Source of the DNA: Bacteroidota bacterium
GTDB taxonomy: Bacteria > Bacteroidota > Bacteroidia > Palsa-948
Reading direction: 5' to 3'
Length of the DNA stretch: 64,000 bases
Assembly (NCBI GenBank): GCA_003164895.1
Contig: PLUL01000030.1
Coordinates: forward strand, 90,942-154,941
The notes under the pieces were generated by a model. The model had not been told where the DNA came from. It did not search any database and saw nothing but the letters and a program-made list of their open reading frames with translations. Of this stretch, positions 34,270 through 42,642 are shown piece after piece. Position 1 is the first letter of the stretch. Each line of letters starts with the position of its first letter. The translations under genes were made by a program, and so were the position numbers.

Positions 34270-36386
34270 TGAGTGCAATAAGTAAGCAAGAAAAAGAATT
34301 AATTGTTGAGCTTCTCCAAAAAGGAGAATCCCTCCCCGAAGATTTAAAATACAAGTTATTCCCTGTAAAGCAGAAGGAATACGAATTAGTATATGGTGGC
34401 AAGATGCGAAAGGAAGACATCCTTGCAAACGAAGATGGAGTGTTCCCCGTTCCACTACAAATAGAAAAAGTTTTTAATGGCGAACGTAAATCATTTAAAG
34501 ATGGTTGGCAGAATATGATTGTGTTCGGAGACAATCTTCAATTTCTGAAAACTATTTATGAAAATAAAGACCCACTGATAAAAAATAAAGTAAAGGGCAA
34601 AGTAAAGTTGATTTATATAGATCCTCCATTTGGTACAGGGGATGAATATGATGGGAACAAGGGTCAAAAAGGGTATTCGGCAAAAACAAAGGGAGCCGAA
34701 TACGTTGAATTTGTTAGGAGAAGATTAATTGTTGCTAAAGAAATATTGTCGGACGATGGAGTAATAATGGTACGTCAAGGATTCAACTTCGGACATTATA
34801 TCAAAATAATACTTGATGATATTTTTGGAAAATCCAGTTTTGTAAATGAAATTATTGTTAATCGAGGTAAACAGCGTTTAGGTGGAACAAAAAAATATAG
34901 TACAGCAACCGATACGGTTTATTTCTATGCAAAGTCAGAAAGTTATTTTTTTCAGGGATTTAAACGAGAACGATATGACAATGAGGCAAAGGGAACCAAT
35001 ATGTTAATGAAAGGAAAGCGAAATCCCCCTGAACGAACATTTTTAGATCCTGATGGAAAAAAGGTAGTGCTTCTTCCGCCACATGATACACATTGGAAAT
35101 TCGTTCAACCGAAAATTGATGAACTGTATCATAAAGGAGTAATGTATTTAGCTCAAAGTCAAAAAGGTTTGCAATCTGGAATTACAAAAAAACTAGGAAA
35201 TAAATTAGTTCCTGTTGATTATGTTCCAAGTTTTAAGTTTGATGATGATAAAACAGTAGATGCTAATTGGACTGATATTCCGGGATACTCACAAGACACA
35301 GGCTATCCAACGGAAAATTCAGAGCAACTTTTACATCGGGTTATTTATACTGCAACAAAAGATGATGATTTAGTGATGGATTTTTTTGGTGGTTCGGGAA
35401 CAACAGCAGGCGTTGCAGAAAAATTAGGCAGGAAATGGATAACCTGCGATATAGGAAAACTTTCCTTTTATACAATTCAAAAGCGATTGCTGAATATCCA
35501 AAATAGCAAAGACCTTGACAGTCCAAAAGTGAAGTATGGCAAACCTGCAAAATCATTCATCACTGTAAATACTGGATATTATGATTTGAAAAAAGTATTT
35601 CAATTAAAGCAAAACGACTATTGCAATTTTGTCAGAAATCTATTTGAAGTAGAAGAAGTAAACAAAAAAATTAATGGAATTAAGATTGATGGTCAAAAGA
35701 AAGATGGTTACTACTGCCAAATATATCCTTACTGGCAATTTAAAGACGCATCCGTTGATGAGGACTACATCGAAGACCTTCATTCGCACATCGGAGCGCG
35801 CGTAGGGAATCGTTTTTACATCGTTGCTCCTGCAAACTATGTTGATTTTGTAAGTGATTATTACGAGGCTGGAAAAGTAAAATATTATTTTCTGAAAGTT
35901 CCATATCACGTTATCAAGGAGCTTCATAAAACAGAATTTAAAAAATTCCGCCAACCTCAAAGCAAAAGCAATGTCAATGACCTTGAAGACGCAGTAGGGT
36001 TTCACTTTATGCGTCAACCAGAAGTAGAAAGCAAATTAAGGGTTGACAAAAATCATGTTGAGCTAATGATTAAAAAATTTGTTTCTGATTTTACAGAACA
36101 GGAAAGCGGGCAGGATATGGCAAATTTTGAATCGCTGGCGATGGTGCTGTTGGATTTAAATTACAACGGCAATGAGTTTGAAATGGATTACTGTTTTTTT
36201 GCTGAAGATTTATTGCCCAAAAAGAACAAGGACGAAAATCAACTTAATGTTTTTTCCGAACAACTGAAACAGCAAAAGGAAATTGTTCTGCCTCCATTCG
36301 CAAAAAAAGAATGCGGAAAAAGTATCATGGTAGTATATGTGGACATCTATGGAAACGAATTCAAAGAAGAATTAAAAATTAAGTAA
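34269..36386 (+). CDS. mod: Type III restriction-modification DNA methyltransferase (Mod)
   Basis: This 705-residue adenine N6 methyltransferase is of the beta class. The catalytic DPPF (residues 118-121) precedes the AdoMet motif DFFGGSGTT (371-379). Regions on either side probably hold target recognition and the Res interface. It supplies specificity and self-protection to the Mod-Res complex. The stop overlaps the res start by one base (TAATG), so the two are translationally coupled. Confidence 0.93.
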   Translation: MSAISKQEKELIVELLQKGESLPEDLKYKLFPVKQKEYELVYGGKMRKEDILANEDGVFPVPLQIEKVFNGERKSFKDGWQNMIVFGDNLQFLKTIYENKDPLIKNKVKGKVKLIYIDPPFGTGDEYDGNKGQKGYSAKTKGAEYVEFVRRRLIVAKEILSDDGVIMVRQGFNFGHYIKIILDDIFGKSSFVNEIIVNRGKQRLGGTKKYSTATDTVYFYAKSESYFFQGFKRERYDNEAKGTNMLMKGKRNPPERTFLDPDGKKVVLLPPHDTHWKFVQPKIDELYHKGVMYLAQSQKGLQSGITKKLGNKLVPVDYVPSFKFDDDKTVDANWTDIPGYSQDTGYPTENSEQLLHRVIYTATKDDDLVMDFFGGSGTTAGVAEKLGRKWITCDIGKLSFYTIQKRLLNIQNSKDLDSPKVKYGKPAKSFITVNTGYYDLKKVFQLKQNDYCNFVRNLFEVEEVNKKINGIKIDGQKKDGYYCQIYPYWQFKDASVDEDYIEDLHSHIGARVGNRFYIVAPANYVDFVSDYYEAGKVKYYFLKVPYHVIKELHKTEFKKFRQPQSKSNVNDLEDAVGFHFMRQPEVESKLRVDKNHVELMIKKFVSDFTEQESGQDMANFESLAMVLLDLNYNGNEFEMDYCFFAEDLLPKKNKDENQLNVFSEQLKQQKEIVLPPFAKKECGKSIMVVYVDIYGNEFKEELKIK

Positions 36387-38962
36387 TGCAGGAAATTAAA
36401 ACATACAAAACAAAAGACCTTGTTCTGCAAGTTTCAAAGACATATAATCCTTTGACATTGAAACTTGATGAGTGGGACAGATTTCTTGATATACTATGCA
36501 ATAATCGTGAATATCAGAAGGAAGCTATCAAGTATGCTATTATTTATATGGCATCCGGCAGATACAAAAGCATTGAAGATTTAATTACAGAGAATTGGAA
36601 GAACAGCGACAGCGCAGAGCTAAGAACCCGCTATAAAGACGCGCGCGAATACATCGGCAACTTGCAATTACCGAATAAATTTAGCGGGAATATTGATTTA
36701 GCAACAGGAACAGGAAAAAGTTATGTGATTTATGGCATCGCACAGGTTATGCTTGGACTTGGTCTTGTGGACAAGGTTCTTGTTCTGTGCCCATCGCTCA
36801 CGATAGAAAAGGGATTGAAAGAAAAATTTGATGACCTAACAAGTGATTCAAAATTAAAGCAAGCAATTCCTCTCGACAGCAAATACAAAAACCCGCGAAT
36901 CATTCAGGCAACCCAAACTATTAAAGACGGAGATATTTGTGTAGAAAATATTCATGCTGTTTATGACAAGACGGGCTCGTCAATCCGAGAAAGTATTAAA
37001 GGAAACGGGCAAAAAGTATTAGTTCTTAATGATGAGGCGCATCATATCTTCAATGAAGTGCAGGGGCGGGACAAGGACATAAAAAAATGGAAAGAATTTT
37101 TAGAGAATCCTGATTACGATTTCAAGTACATTTTAGGATTCACAGGAACGGCTTATATTAATGATGATTATTTCAACGATGTGATTTATCGCTATTCCTT
37201 GCGACAAGCTGTAGATGATAAAATGGTGAAGCTTGTGGAGTATGTGAGCAAAGATGATTCTACCGATACCGGCGAAAAACTTCAGAAGATTTATCACAAC
37301 CATAAACAAAACAAATCATTTTACCATAGAGTAAAACCATTAACTATTCTTATAACTAAGGATATTGTAAATGCAAGACGATTGGCAGAAGATGTTCTTG
37401 ATTTTTTAGTTGAAAAGGAAAAACTTCCCAGAGAAAAAGCTGAAAAAAAAGTTTTAATTGTTACGAGCCATCAAGACCATAAAGCCAATGTTGCGAAACT
37501 CTCATCGGTAGATGATAAAGATAATCCGGTAGAATGGATTGTTTCAGTATCAATGCTTACTGAGGGATGGGATGTAAAAAACGTTTTTCAAATTGTTCCC
37601 TGGGAAGATCGGGCATTTAATTCAAAACTACTTATAGCGCAGGTTTTGGGAAGAGGTTTACGAATTCCTCCTGAATACCAAACACCGCAGCCAAAGGTTA
37701 CAGTGTTCAATCACGATGCGTGGAGCAGAAACATAAAAGGATTAGTTGATGAAATTCTTGAAATAGAAATGAAACTTCAAAGTTCTGTTCTTACTAAAGG
37801 AACAAGGGCATCACACCATTTTGACCTCTACACTATTCTCTACGAGAAAAAACAAAAGGAAAAACTCTCGAAGAAATCACAAAAGATTTTTGATTACACA
37901 AAAGGATATATAGAACTCATTGCACAGGTAGAGGAATCGGATAAGGATACTGAATACACCGACCTACACGGGAATGTCAGGGAACAAAATACAACCATTG
38001 AGTATAATACATTTACCATCGATGAAGTTGTAAATAAATTATACGATGAATTCAAAGTGAGGGAATGGGAAGGGAAGACATTAAAGCTACCCGAAGGCGA
38101 GTACACAAAAAATAATCTACCTCCCAAAAATGAAATTAAGAAAATCATTAGGGAATCAATGAACAAAGTCGGAATCAAGGGCGACAGGTTGGTTGTGAAA
38201 AATAAATACAAGATAGAATCCATGTTCAGCACTTTGCTCAGGAAGAAGAATAAAACCGTTGTAAACGAGCGAATAGCAACTGAACCTGAAAAACTTTCTA
38301 CTAAACAAATCGAAAAAGAATCAATAGCAGTAGGGAATTTAAGACATCATTCAACAGTTTTTTATACTGAAGATTTTGAAAGTGAGCTTCCAAAAGAAAC
38401 CTCAGAAATATTGCAACAAGTGATTGATGATGATACATTTTTGAAAAGCTCCTCAAAATCCGTTAATCCGCACTTGTTTAAAACTCCACTTGATATTGTT
38501 TTTACAAAATCAGACCCTGAACGAAGGTTTATTGAAATGATTTGCAAAAAAGAGAATGCTGAGAAGATTGATAGTTGGGTAAAATCGCGTGATGGAGGTT
38601 TTTACCATATTGAATACACTATCACCACTATCGCAGGCAGACACACTAAGCAGCAGAGCTACAATCCTGACTTCTTCATCAAAATAGTTTCAGGAAAAAC
38701 AACATACATTATTGTTGTGGAAATTAAAATTGACAATGATGATTCACAAGAAAACCGGGCAAAACTACGTTATGCAAAACAACATTTTGTAGACCTGAAC
38801 GATGAACTGAAATTAAAGGGAGTAAAACAACAATACCTATTTCATTTTCTAAGTCCCGAAAACTATACTGAATTTTTTGATTACCTCAAAAATGGAGAAT
38901 TGATTAAAGGAAATTTCAGAAGTGAGTTGGAAGATTTATTAGAAAAGGTTGAACAGGAATAA
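36386..38962 (+). CDS. res: Type III restriction enzyme helicase/endonuclease (Res)
   Basis: This 858-residue SF2 translocase has Walker A GTGKS (108-112), DEAH (216-219), a motif VI region (LIAQVLGRGLRIP), and a C-terminal PD-ExK nuclease (Pro-Asp at 761-762, E779-I-K781). It cuts DNA after ATP-driven communication between inverted Mod sites. All key residues are intact, so the system looks functional. Confidence 0.93.
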   Translation: MQEIKTYKTKDLVLQVSKTYNPLTLKLDEWDRFLDILCNNREYQKEAIKYAIIYMASGRYKSIEDLITENWKNSDSAELRTRYKDAREYIGNLQLPNKFSGNIDLATGTGKSYVIYGIAQVMLGLGLVDKVLVLCPSLTIEKGLKEKFDDLTSDSKLKQAIPLDSKYKNPRIIQATQTIKDGDICVENIHAVYDKTGSSIRESIKGNGQKVLVLNDEAHHIFNEVQGRDKDIKKWKEFLENPDYDFKYILGFTGTAYINDDYFNDVIYRYSLRQAVDDKMVKLVEYVSKDDSTDTGEKLQKIYHNHKQNKSFYHRVKPLTILITKDIVNARRLAEDVLDFLVEKEKLPREKAEKKVLIVTSHQDHKANVAKLSSVDDKDNPVEWIVSVSMLTEGWDVKNVFQIVPWEDRAFNSKLLIAQVLGRGLRIPPEYQTPQPKVTVFNHDAWSRNIKGLVDEILEIEMKLQSSVLTKGTRASHHFDLYTILYEKKQKEKLSKKSQKIFDYTKGYIELIAQVEESDKDTEYTDLHGNVREQNTTIEYNTFTIDEVVNKLYDEFKVREWEGKTLKLPEGEYTKNNLPPKNEIKKIIRESMNKVGIKGDRLVVKNKYKIESMFSTLLRKKNKTVVNERIATEPEKLSTKQIEKESIAVGNLRHHSTVFYTEDFESELPKETSEILQQVIDDDTFLKSSSKSVNPHLFKTPLDIVFTKSDPERRFIEMICKKENAEKIDSWVKSRDGGFYHIEYTITTIAGRHTKQQSYNPDFFIKIVSGKTTYIIVVEIKIDNDDSQENRAKLRYAKQHFVDLNDELKLKGVKQQYLFHFLSPENYTEFFDYLKNGELIKGNFRSELEDLLEKVEQE

Positions 38963-38971
38963 AAAAAATAA

Positions 38972-39388
38972 ATGCCCAAAGAATATAAACGCCTAACACT
39001 GGAGAAGCTCAGAAGTTACCCCAAACTTAAACATCTGACTGATGAAGAAGCTGAAGAAGCAATTGATGCGTTGGAAAAATTTTCTGTGATTGCGTACGAT
39101 TCTTATATGAGATTAGTTCGGTTAGGAGTTGCCGATGAAAACGGAGCTATTCCTCCTGATTGGGAAAATCATCCAGCTTTTTTGGCTGATGAAGAAAGAG
39201 CGCGTAGAGATGGATTGGAAAGGAACTTAAATAAAATAGGCAGAAAAAAAGCTATTTCGAGAGCTAAAAATAACCGTCTGAAAGCTGAAAAGTCGTCTAA
39301 ACAGCCGTCTGTAGCAGTCAAATTATGCACTGCCGTACCTGTAAGCAAGTTTTTACTACGCACGCATAATGAACAATCATCTACATAG
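38972..39388 (+). CDS. Third gene of the type III RM operon, unknown
   Basis: This 138-residue protein starts 9 bp after res. Residues 1-85 form a plausible acidic/helical domain (KLKHLTDEEAEEAIDALEKF), followed by a basic stretch (RKKAISRAKNNRLKAEK). The last ~35 codons overlap copy D of the dispersed CGTCT repeat (39271-39312), so the natural C-terminus may have been replaced by insertion of the IS21-type element. No family is recognised. Confidence 0.55.
   Translation: MPKEYKRLTLEKLRSYPKLKHLTDEEAEEAIDALEKFSVIAYDSYMRLVRLGVADENGAIPPDWENHPAFLADEERARRDGLERNLNKIGRKKAISRAKNNRLKAEKSSKQPSVAVKLCTAVPVSKFLLRTHNEQSST
39271..39315 (+). repeat. Copy D of the CGTCT repeat cluster
   Basis: Three CCGTCTG/TCGTCTA units lie at 39274, 39292 and 39304 inside the 3' end of the 138-residue gene. 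The part AAGTCGTCT with AGCCGTCTGTA matches copies B and C. It could be the left end of the IS21-like element, opposite to 42271-42315. Confidence 0.4.
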
Positions 39389-39490
39389 AATTCTCTACTA
39401 ATCTCTTCATAGCCTTCCTTCTTTTAACTATACGGATTCTTCCATAATCTAAATTGGAAAGTTTGCGCGCACTCGTGTACAGCGCGACCT

Positions 39491-39514
39491 TTATCGGGCA
39501 ATGAAGCCCGATAA
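39491..39514 (+). terminator. Hairpin after the RM operon and before the small HTH gene
   Basis: TTATCGGGC (39491-39499) pairs with GCCCGATAA (39506-39514) around AATGAA. The following bases are A-rich, then ATTTTTTT. It may end the RM transcript, or act as a leader hairpin for the gene at 39546, as seen before the excisionase-like gene. Confidence 0.5.
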
Positions 39515-39545
39515 AAAATCAATATTTTTTTAAAATTTATTCACC

Positions 39546-39764
39546 ATGAAACAAAACCTACAAGACAAACTGGAAATCCGACTGCGCGCCTATTCAATAA
39601 ATGAAGTGGCTGAACTTTATCAATTCAGCTTAAAAAGTATGAAGACATGGCTCAGCCATTATGCAAAAGAAATCGGACCGAGAATGGGACACTATTATAC
39701 GCCCAAACAGATGAAAATAATTTTTGATTGCATTGGAAAACCTGAAATAGTTCCGTTGAAGTAA
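39546..39764 (+). CDS. Small helix-turn-helix protein
   Basis: This 72-residue protein has a helix-turn-helix-like stretch (SINEVAELYQFSLKSMKTWLSHY) and the tail GHYYTPKQMKIIFDCIGKP, like MerR-type DNA-binding domains. It may regulate the adjacent transposase genes or be left over from the island. It lies 123 bp before istA. Confidence 0.65.
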   Translation: MKQNLQDKLEIRLRAYSINEVAELYQFSLKSMKTWLSHYAKEIGPRMGHYYTPKQMKIIFDCIGKPEIVPLK

Positions 39765-39887
39765 ATCTTTTTTCAGCTAAGAAAAACTTTTTTCATTCTT
39801 TTCTTTCCTTTTTCTCCCTTTTCGTGACTTTTACGGATTCGGGTATTTTTTCTTGTTGTTTATTCGCACCCGCAAAAAATTAATAGC

Positions 39888-41414
39888 ATGTGCAACATAA
39901 GACATATTCTTCGCCTACATACTCAGAGCCAAACCACCTCTGAAATAATTATGCAGACAGGAATTCCGCGAAAGGTTCTGAGAAAATGTATTCGGGAATT
40001 TAATGAGAGCGGATTGACTTTTGCAGAAATAAATGAGTTAACCGATACAGACCTCGCAGAACTTTTTACCAAACCCGAAGAACCACTCCTCAGCGAAAAA
40101 ATGCAAAAGCTATACGATCTCTTTCCTAAAATAGACAAGGAACTAAGACGCAAAGGAGTGACAAGAAAACTCTTGTGGCGTGAATACATCACAAAATATC
40201 CCGATGGTGCTAGCAGACAGGAATTCAATAAGCAGTTTGCAAAATGGAAAAGACGAATAATTCCTATTATGCACAGGGAACATATAGAAGGAGATAAATT
40301 GTTTATTGATTATGCAGGGAAAAAATTATCCATAATTGATGCAGATACTGGAAAGGCTAAACCAATAGAAGTATTCGTAGCCATTCTCGGAGCAAGCCAA
40401 CTTACCTATGTGGAAGCGGTGATGACGCAGCAGAAAGAAGATTTTATTCCTGCCTGTGAAAACGCTTTGCACTATTTCGGTGGCGCGCCTGCTGCTATTG
40501 TTCCCGATAATTTAAAGTCAGCCGTTACAAAAAGTGATAAGTATGAACCAAGAATCAATGAAACATTTGCTGATTTTGCTGAACATTATAATACAACCAT
40601 TCTTCCCGCGCGCGCCAGTAAGCCAACAGACAAAGCATTGGTAGAAATTGCAATCAACATTATTTATACCCGCATTTATGCAAAGTTGCGCGACATGAAA
40701 TTTTATTTGCTTGATGAATTAAATAATAAAATACTGATTGAATTGGAGGAACACAACAATGAGGGATTAAGCGGAAAAAATTATAGCCGAAGACAAAAGT
40801 TTGAAGAACTGGAGCGGGCAGCACTTCTTCCGCTTCCTGCATTGCGATATGAATTCAAAAAACAATTTTATGCGACTGTTTTGCGGCACGGTCATGTTTC
40901 GCTGAGTGCAGATCAACATTTTTACAGCGTTCCATATCAATTCATAGGAAAAAAAGTTAAAGGGATGTACACTCGGTACAATGTGGAAATATTTTATGAA
41001 TATGAACGAATTGCTCTGCATAAAAGAAAAATGTATAGCGCGTATAAATACACTACCGATAAGGAACACTTGCCAGCCGCGCACCGTTTTGTGTATGAAC
41101 TTACATCTGAGCGCCTGCTAATGCAAGCAGACGCAATTCATAAAGACGTACGGCTGTACATTTCAAAAATTATTAATAAGAAACATCATAAGGAGCAAGC
41201 ATATAAAGTTTGTTTAGGTATCCTTAGCTTCGTTCCGAAATTCGGCAACGATAGATTAATTAAAGCATGTCAGCGCGCGTTGGATTATGGCATCTATAAT
41301 TACAAAACCATCAAGAAAATTTTAGAGAGCGGATTGGAAAAACAAGATGATAGCAATGAAAATCTTCAAATGCCCCAGCATGAAAATATCAGGGGAAAAG
41401 ATTACTACCAATAA
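39888..41414 (+). CDS. istA: IS21-family transposase IstA
   Basis: This 508-residue protein has an N-terminal HTH region (TTSEIIMQTGIPRKVLRKCI). The DDE integrase core has Asp in LFIDYAGKKL, Asp in AIVPDNLKSAV, and Glu in DKALVEIAINI. A C-terminal Mu-type domain follows (YSVPYQFIGKKV). The frame is intact. It pairs with istB 56 bp downstream. Confidence 0.92.
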   Translation: MCNIRHILRLHTQSQTTSEIIMQTGIPRKVLRKCIREFNESGLTFAEINELTDTDLAELFTKPEEPLLSEKMQKLYDLFPKIDKELRRKGVTRKLLWREYITKYPDGASRQEFNKQFAKWKRRIIPIMHREHIEGDKLFIDYAGKKLSIIDADTGKAKPIEVFVAILGASQLTYVEAVMTQQKEDFIPACENALHYFGGAPAAIVPDNLKSAVTKSDKYEPRINETFADFAEHYNTTILPARASKPTDKALVEIAINIIYTRIYAKLRDMKFYLLDELNNKILIELEEHNNEGLSGKNYSRRQKFEELERAALLPLPALRYEFKKQFYATVLRHGHVSLSADQHFYSVPYQFIGKKVKGMYTRYNVEIFYEYERIALHKRKMYSAYKYTTDKEHLPAAHRFVYELTSERLLMQADAIHKDVRLYISKIINKKHHKEQAYKVCLGILSFVPKFGNDRLIKACQRALDYGIYNYKTIKKILESGLEKQDDSNENLQMPQHENIRGKDYYQ

Positions 41415-41470
41415 AAAAATACAAACCCAAATAAAAACAAACAAATAAACAACAACAAAAACAAATCACC

Positions 41471-42247
41471 ATGAACACAGCAACTTTGGAAAAAATGCGC
41501 AAGATGAACCTCTTCGGAATGTTAAGAGCTTTCAAAACAAGTATAGAGTCCGGGAAAACGGAAAACTATACTTCAGATGAAATGGTTTCTACTCTCATTG
41601 AATCAGAATGGGACGACAGAAAAAACCGCAGCGTTGAGAGGCAACTTAAAAATGCCAAGTTCAGATACAAGGCATCGCTTGAGCAATTTCATTTTACAAA
41701 TGACCGCAACGTGGACAAAAATCAGTTAATGCGTTTTGGCGAATGTAATTTTATTCGGAATGCCGAAAATATTCTCATCACCGGAAGCACAGGAACAGGC
41801 AAGAGTTACATCGCTTCCGCAATCGGACATCAGGCGTGTGGTCTTGGGTACAGAGTGCTATACTGCAATGTTGGAAAATTAATCGGAAAATTAAAAATGG
41901 GTAAAGGCGATGGCACTTATACAAAAGAAGTTGCAAAAATAGAACGGCAACATCTTTTAATTCTTGATGACTTTGGATTGCACGTATTGGACGCACAAGG
42001 ACGTTCAGCGCTAATGGAAATTATTGAAGACAGGCATGGGAAAAATTCCACCATCTTCATATCACAAGTTCCGGTAAACAAATGGTACGAAATAATCGGA
42101 GAGCAGACGGTAGCCGATGCTATTCTCGACAGGATTGTACATGGCGCACACAGATTAGAATTGAAAGGTGAATCCATGAGAAAGAAAAATCTGAATATTC
42201 CAGAGCATAGCAATAATGGAAAAGCGAAAGCGTCTGCGACAGCATAG
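41471..42247 (+). CDS. istB: IS21-family helper ATPase IstB
   Basis: This 258-residue AAA+ DnaC-like ATPase has Walker A GSTGTGKS and Walker B LLILDDFGL. It helps IstA choose and capture target DNA. Intact; ends ~24 bp before the right-hand tandem CGTCT units. Confidence 0.93.
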   Translation: MNTATLEKMRKMNLFGMLRAFKTSIESGKTENYTSDEMVSTLIESEWDDRKNRSVERQLKNAKFRYKASLEQFHFTNDRNVDKNQLMRFGECNFIRNAENILITGSTGTGKSYIASAIGHQACGLGYRVLYCNVGKLIGKLKMGKGDGTYTKEVAKIERQHLLILDDFGLHVLDAQGRSALMEIIEDRHGKNSTIFISQVPVNKWYEIIGEQTVADAILDRIVHGAHRLELKGESMRKKNLNIPEHSNNGKAKASATA

Positions 42248-42270
42248 GATTTTTTTTCATACGCTCTCAT

Positions 42271-42315
42271 AAAAGACATCTTGCAGACGTCTAAAGACGG
42301 CTCAAGATGTCTTTT
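42271..42315. repeat. Copy C: four tandem ~10-bp units inside a 13-bp inverted repeat
   Basis: AAAAGACATCTTG (42271-42283) and CAAGATGTCTTTT (42303-42315) are perfect complements. The region reads as four helical-turn-spaced units: AAGACATCTTG, CAGACGTCTA, AAGACGGCTC, AAGATGTCTT. Read in reverse it contains GACATCTTGAGCCGTCT, matching copies A, B and D. It may also act as a terminator for istB. Confidence 0.6.
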
Positions 42316-42642
42316 TCTCATAGGAGTTTTAAAACTACCTTTTGAAATTTATATTGGGAAAAATGCTGTAATACCAAAAAAGTATTTACATTTGCTTCGT
42401 GTTCCTTTGAAATATTGTCGGGTTTTTCATAGGGAAAAATACAATCCTATCGAAAGCAACCTAAAAATTTTCTCCAGTAACAATCAGGTCTGATTCGGAA
42501 GAAAGCGTTACCTGTTTGTTACTCATCCTACCTACAAACTCCTGCAACTCTTTGAGCATTAGGGAGAACAGGCAATAATGGCGATTTACAAATGAAAAAA
42601 TTCTTGGAATGCTAAAATATTTTCAAGAACAATTTAAGTAAA
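42316..42642. other. Right flank of the island, no gene seen
   Basis: No convincing ORF. It holds TTTTCATAGG (42424-42433), AACCTAAAAA (42469-42478) and GTTACC-N3-TTGTTAC (42507-42522), each echoing the left flank (27167, 27140 and 27227). The island boundary is probably between here and the end of the TolB-like gene. Confidence 0.5.

Larger units (their letters stand above)
39271..42316. mobile_element. IS21-family element (approximate limits)
   Basis: istA and istB are intact. The repeat units at 39271-39315 and, inverted, at 42271-42315 could be the multiple transposase-binding sites usual at IS21 ends. The left gap would be longer than normal (about 600 bp before istA, including the small HTH gene), and related repeats also occur elsewhere in the island. 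The ends are therefore uncertain. Confidence 0.45.
27071..42642. mobile_element. Integrase-encoded genomic island with type III RM and IS21
   Basis: The region between gmd and the TolB-like gene holds a tyrosine integrase, an excisionase-like HTH gene, unknown mobile-element genes, a DUF1016 nuclease, a type III RM pair and an IS21 transposase pair, none of which fit the housekeeping flanks. Both flanks carry TTTTCATAGG (27167-27176 and 42424-42433) and GTTACC-N3-TTGTTAC (27227-27242 and 42507-42522). No tRNA gene and no exact long att repeat were found, so the ends are approximate. No relaxase or conjugation genes are present. Confidence 0.75.

Noticed and set aside
39271-39315. Short spaced CGTCT units as a mini CRISPR array.
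   Set aside because: The units are only 5-10 bp, the spacing is uneven, and there are no cas genes.
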